Assembly: GCF_040395035.1 (NCBI RefSeq) | Contig: NZ_JBEBRB010000008.1 | Span: 1 to 64,000, forward strand | Length of the DNA stretch: 64,000 nt | Reading direction: 5' to 3' | DNA from: Parapedobacter lycopersici_A | Lineage (GTDB): Bacteria > Bacteroidota > Bacteroidia > Sphingobacteriales > Sphingobacteriaceae | Shown: positions 63,297 through 64,000 of the stretch, one piece after another | Numbering within the stretch: position 1 is the stretch's first letter | Layout of the letters: every line of letters starts with the position of its first letter | Notes under the pieces: generated by a model | Databases searched by the model: none | The model's input: the letters and a program-made list of their open reading frames with translations, nothing else | Told to the model about the DNA's origin: nothing | Program-made: the position numbers and the translations under genes

Positions 63297-64000
63297 ATGT
63301 CAAATATAACAAGCGCAGGCGCTCATAGTGTGGACCACCACGGTGACCATGGACATCACCATGAATCCTTTTGGACTAAATATGTATTTAGCCAAGATCA
63401 CAAAATGATTGCGAAGCAATTCCTGATTACGGGTATTATCATGGCTGTTTTTGCAATGATATTATCCATATTATTCAGGCTTCAATTGGCTTGGCCGGAT
63501 AAAGAGTTCCCTATTTTGGAGGTTTTCCTTGGAAAATGGGCAGAAGGCGGCCGGATTAATCCGGAATTCTTCCTGGCGTTGGTCACCATACACGGTACCA
63601 TCATGGTATTCTTCGTGTTGACGGCTGGGTTGAGCGGTACATTTGCCAACCTCCTCATCCCGTATCAGCTGGGTGCGCGGGATATGGCGTCGCCGTTTAT
63701 GAACATGCTTTCGTATTGGTTTTTCTTCACGGCATGTGTGGTCATGATTTCTTCGTTTTTTGTTGAAAGTGGCCCAGCAAGTGCAGGATGGACGGTTTAT
63801 CCGCCGCTATCGGCAATTCCCAAGGCCATCAGCGGTTCCGGACTGGGTATGTCTTTGTGGCTGACCAGCATGGTGCTGTTTATCATTTCCCAGATTCTGG
63901 GTGGAACGAACTACATCAGTACGATATTGAATATGCGTACGAAAGGGATGAGTTTCTGGAAGATGCCTTTGACGATCTGGGCACTTTTCCTGACTGCAAT
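63297..64000 (+). CDS. coxA: Cytochrome c oxidase subunit I (5' part, cut by window end)
   Basis: An open frame from ATG 63297 to the window edge, about 234 residues. The N-terminus is His-rich (VDHHGDHGHHHESFW), then WTKYVFSQDHKMIAKQFLIT, TIHGTIMVFFVLTAGLSGTF and LIPYQLGARDMASPFMNMLS, the start of the haem-copper oxidase subunit I fold, with a haem-ligand His in TIHGTIM. The proton-channel and CuB residues would lie beyond the window. It starts 33 bases after coxB. Confidence 0.94.
   Translation, partial: MSNITSAGAHSVDHHGDHGHHHESFWTKYVFSQDHKMIAKQFLITGIIMAVFAMILSILFRLQLAWPDKEFPILEVFLGKWAEGGRINPEFFLALVTIHGTIMVFFVLTAGLSGTFANLLIPYQLGARDMASPFMNMLSYWFFFTACVVMISSFFVESGPASAGWTVYPPLSAIPKAISGSGLGMSLWLTSMVLFIISQILGGTNYISTILNMRTKGMSFWKMPLTIWALFLTA

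Overview
The window looks like chromosomal DNA of a Bacteroidota bacterium, most likely a Sphingobacteriaceae-type organism (Pedobacter/Parapedobacter/Olivibacter-like; the genus is a guess). Evidence: three SusC/SusD outer-membrane uptake pairs, promoters with the Bacteroidota -7 element TAnnTTTG, almost no Shine-Dalgarno sequences, an alternative complex III (act) operon followed by cox genes, and lipoproteins with short cysteine signals. No transposase, phage gene, CRISPR array, rRNA or tRNA was recognised. Base composition looks even throughout.

Layout. (1) 1-8004 and 11623-19231: two paralogous four-gene modules, each SusC - SusD - DoxX-like type A - DoxX-like type B. Each is preceded by a long leader holding a promoter, a 40-42 codon ORF that ends in Met-Cys-(Cys-)Arg-stop, and hairpins. 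Between them (8122-11622) is a tight three-gene operon: aminotransferase, SDR epimerase and FAD oxidoreductase. (2) 19358-23772: an XRE regulator, an exported S1 sulfatase, an exported formylglycine-generating enzyme and a YeiH-type putative sulfate exporter, closed by a bidirectional terminator. (3) 23837-26370, minus strand: an exported RidA-like protein, siroheme-pathway cobA behind a leader-peptide attenuator, and a DUF2490 protein. (4) 26531-38282: GH29 alpha-fucosidase, glycyl-tRNA synthetase, two uncharacterised envelope proteins, enoyl-CoA hydratase, a DUF5686 protein and aminopeptidase P. (5) 38363-52733: a third SusC/SusD pair with a ROK regulator, a heparan-glucosaminide acetyltransferase-like membrane protein, rpsO-pnp, and GH92 alpha-mannosidase divergent from a LacI regulator. 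(6) 52746-64000: msrB, then the respiratory cluster actABCDEF-coxB-coxA, with coxA cut by the window edge.

How it may fit together. The left 25 kb has a sulfur theme. Sulfatase, its activating enzyme, a sulfate transporter, a methionine-aminotransferase-like enzyme and siroheme synthesis lie beside two SusCD modules with DoxX-family membrane proteins; DoxX/DoxD relatives act on thiosulfate in other organisms. Three leaders (before susC-1, susC-2 and cobA) encode Met/Cys-rich short peptides next to terminator or antiterminator hairpins. My main hypothesis is that these are attenuators sensing Met/Cys starvation, and that the SusCD-DoxX modules take up a sulfur-containing compound. This is inference. 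The plain alternative is sulfated-glycan uptake, in keeping with the GH29, GH92 and S1 enzymes nearby.
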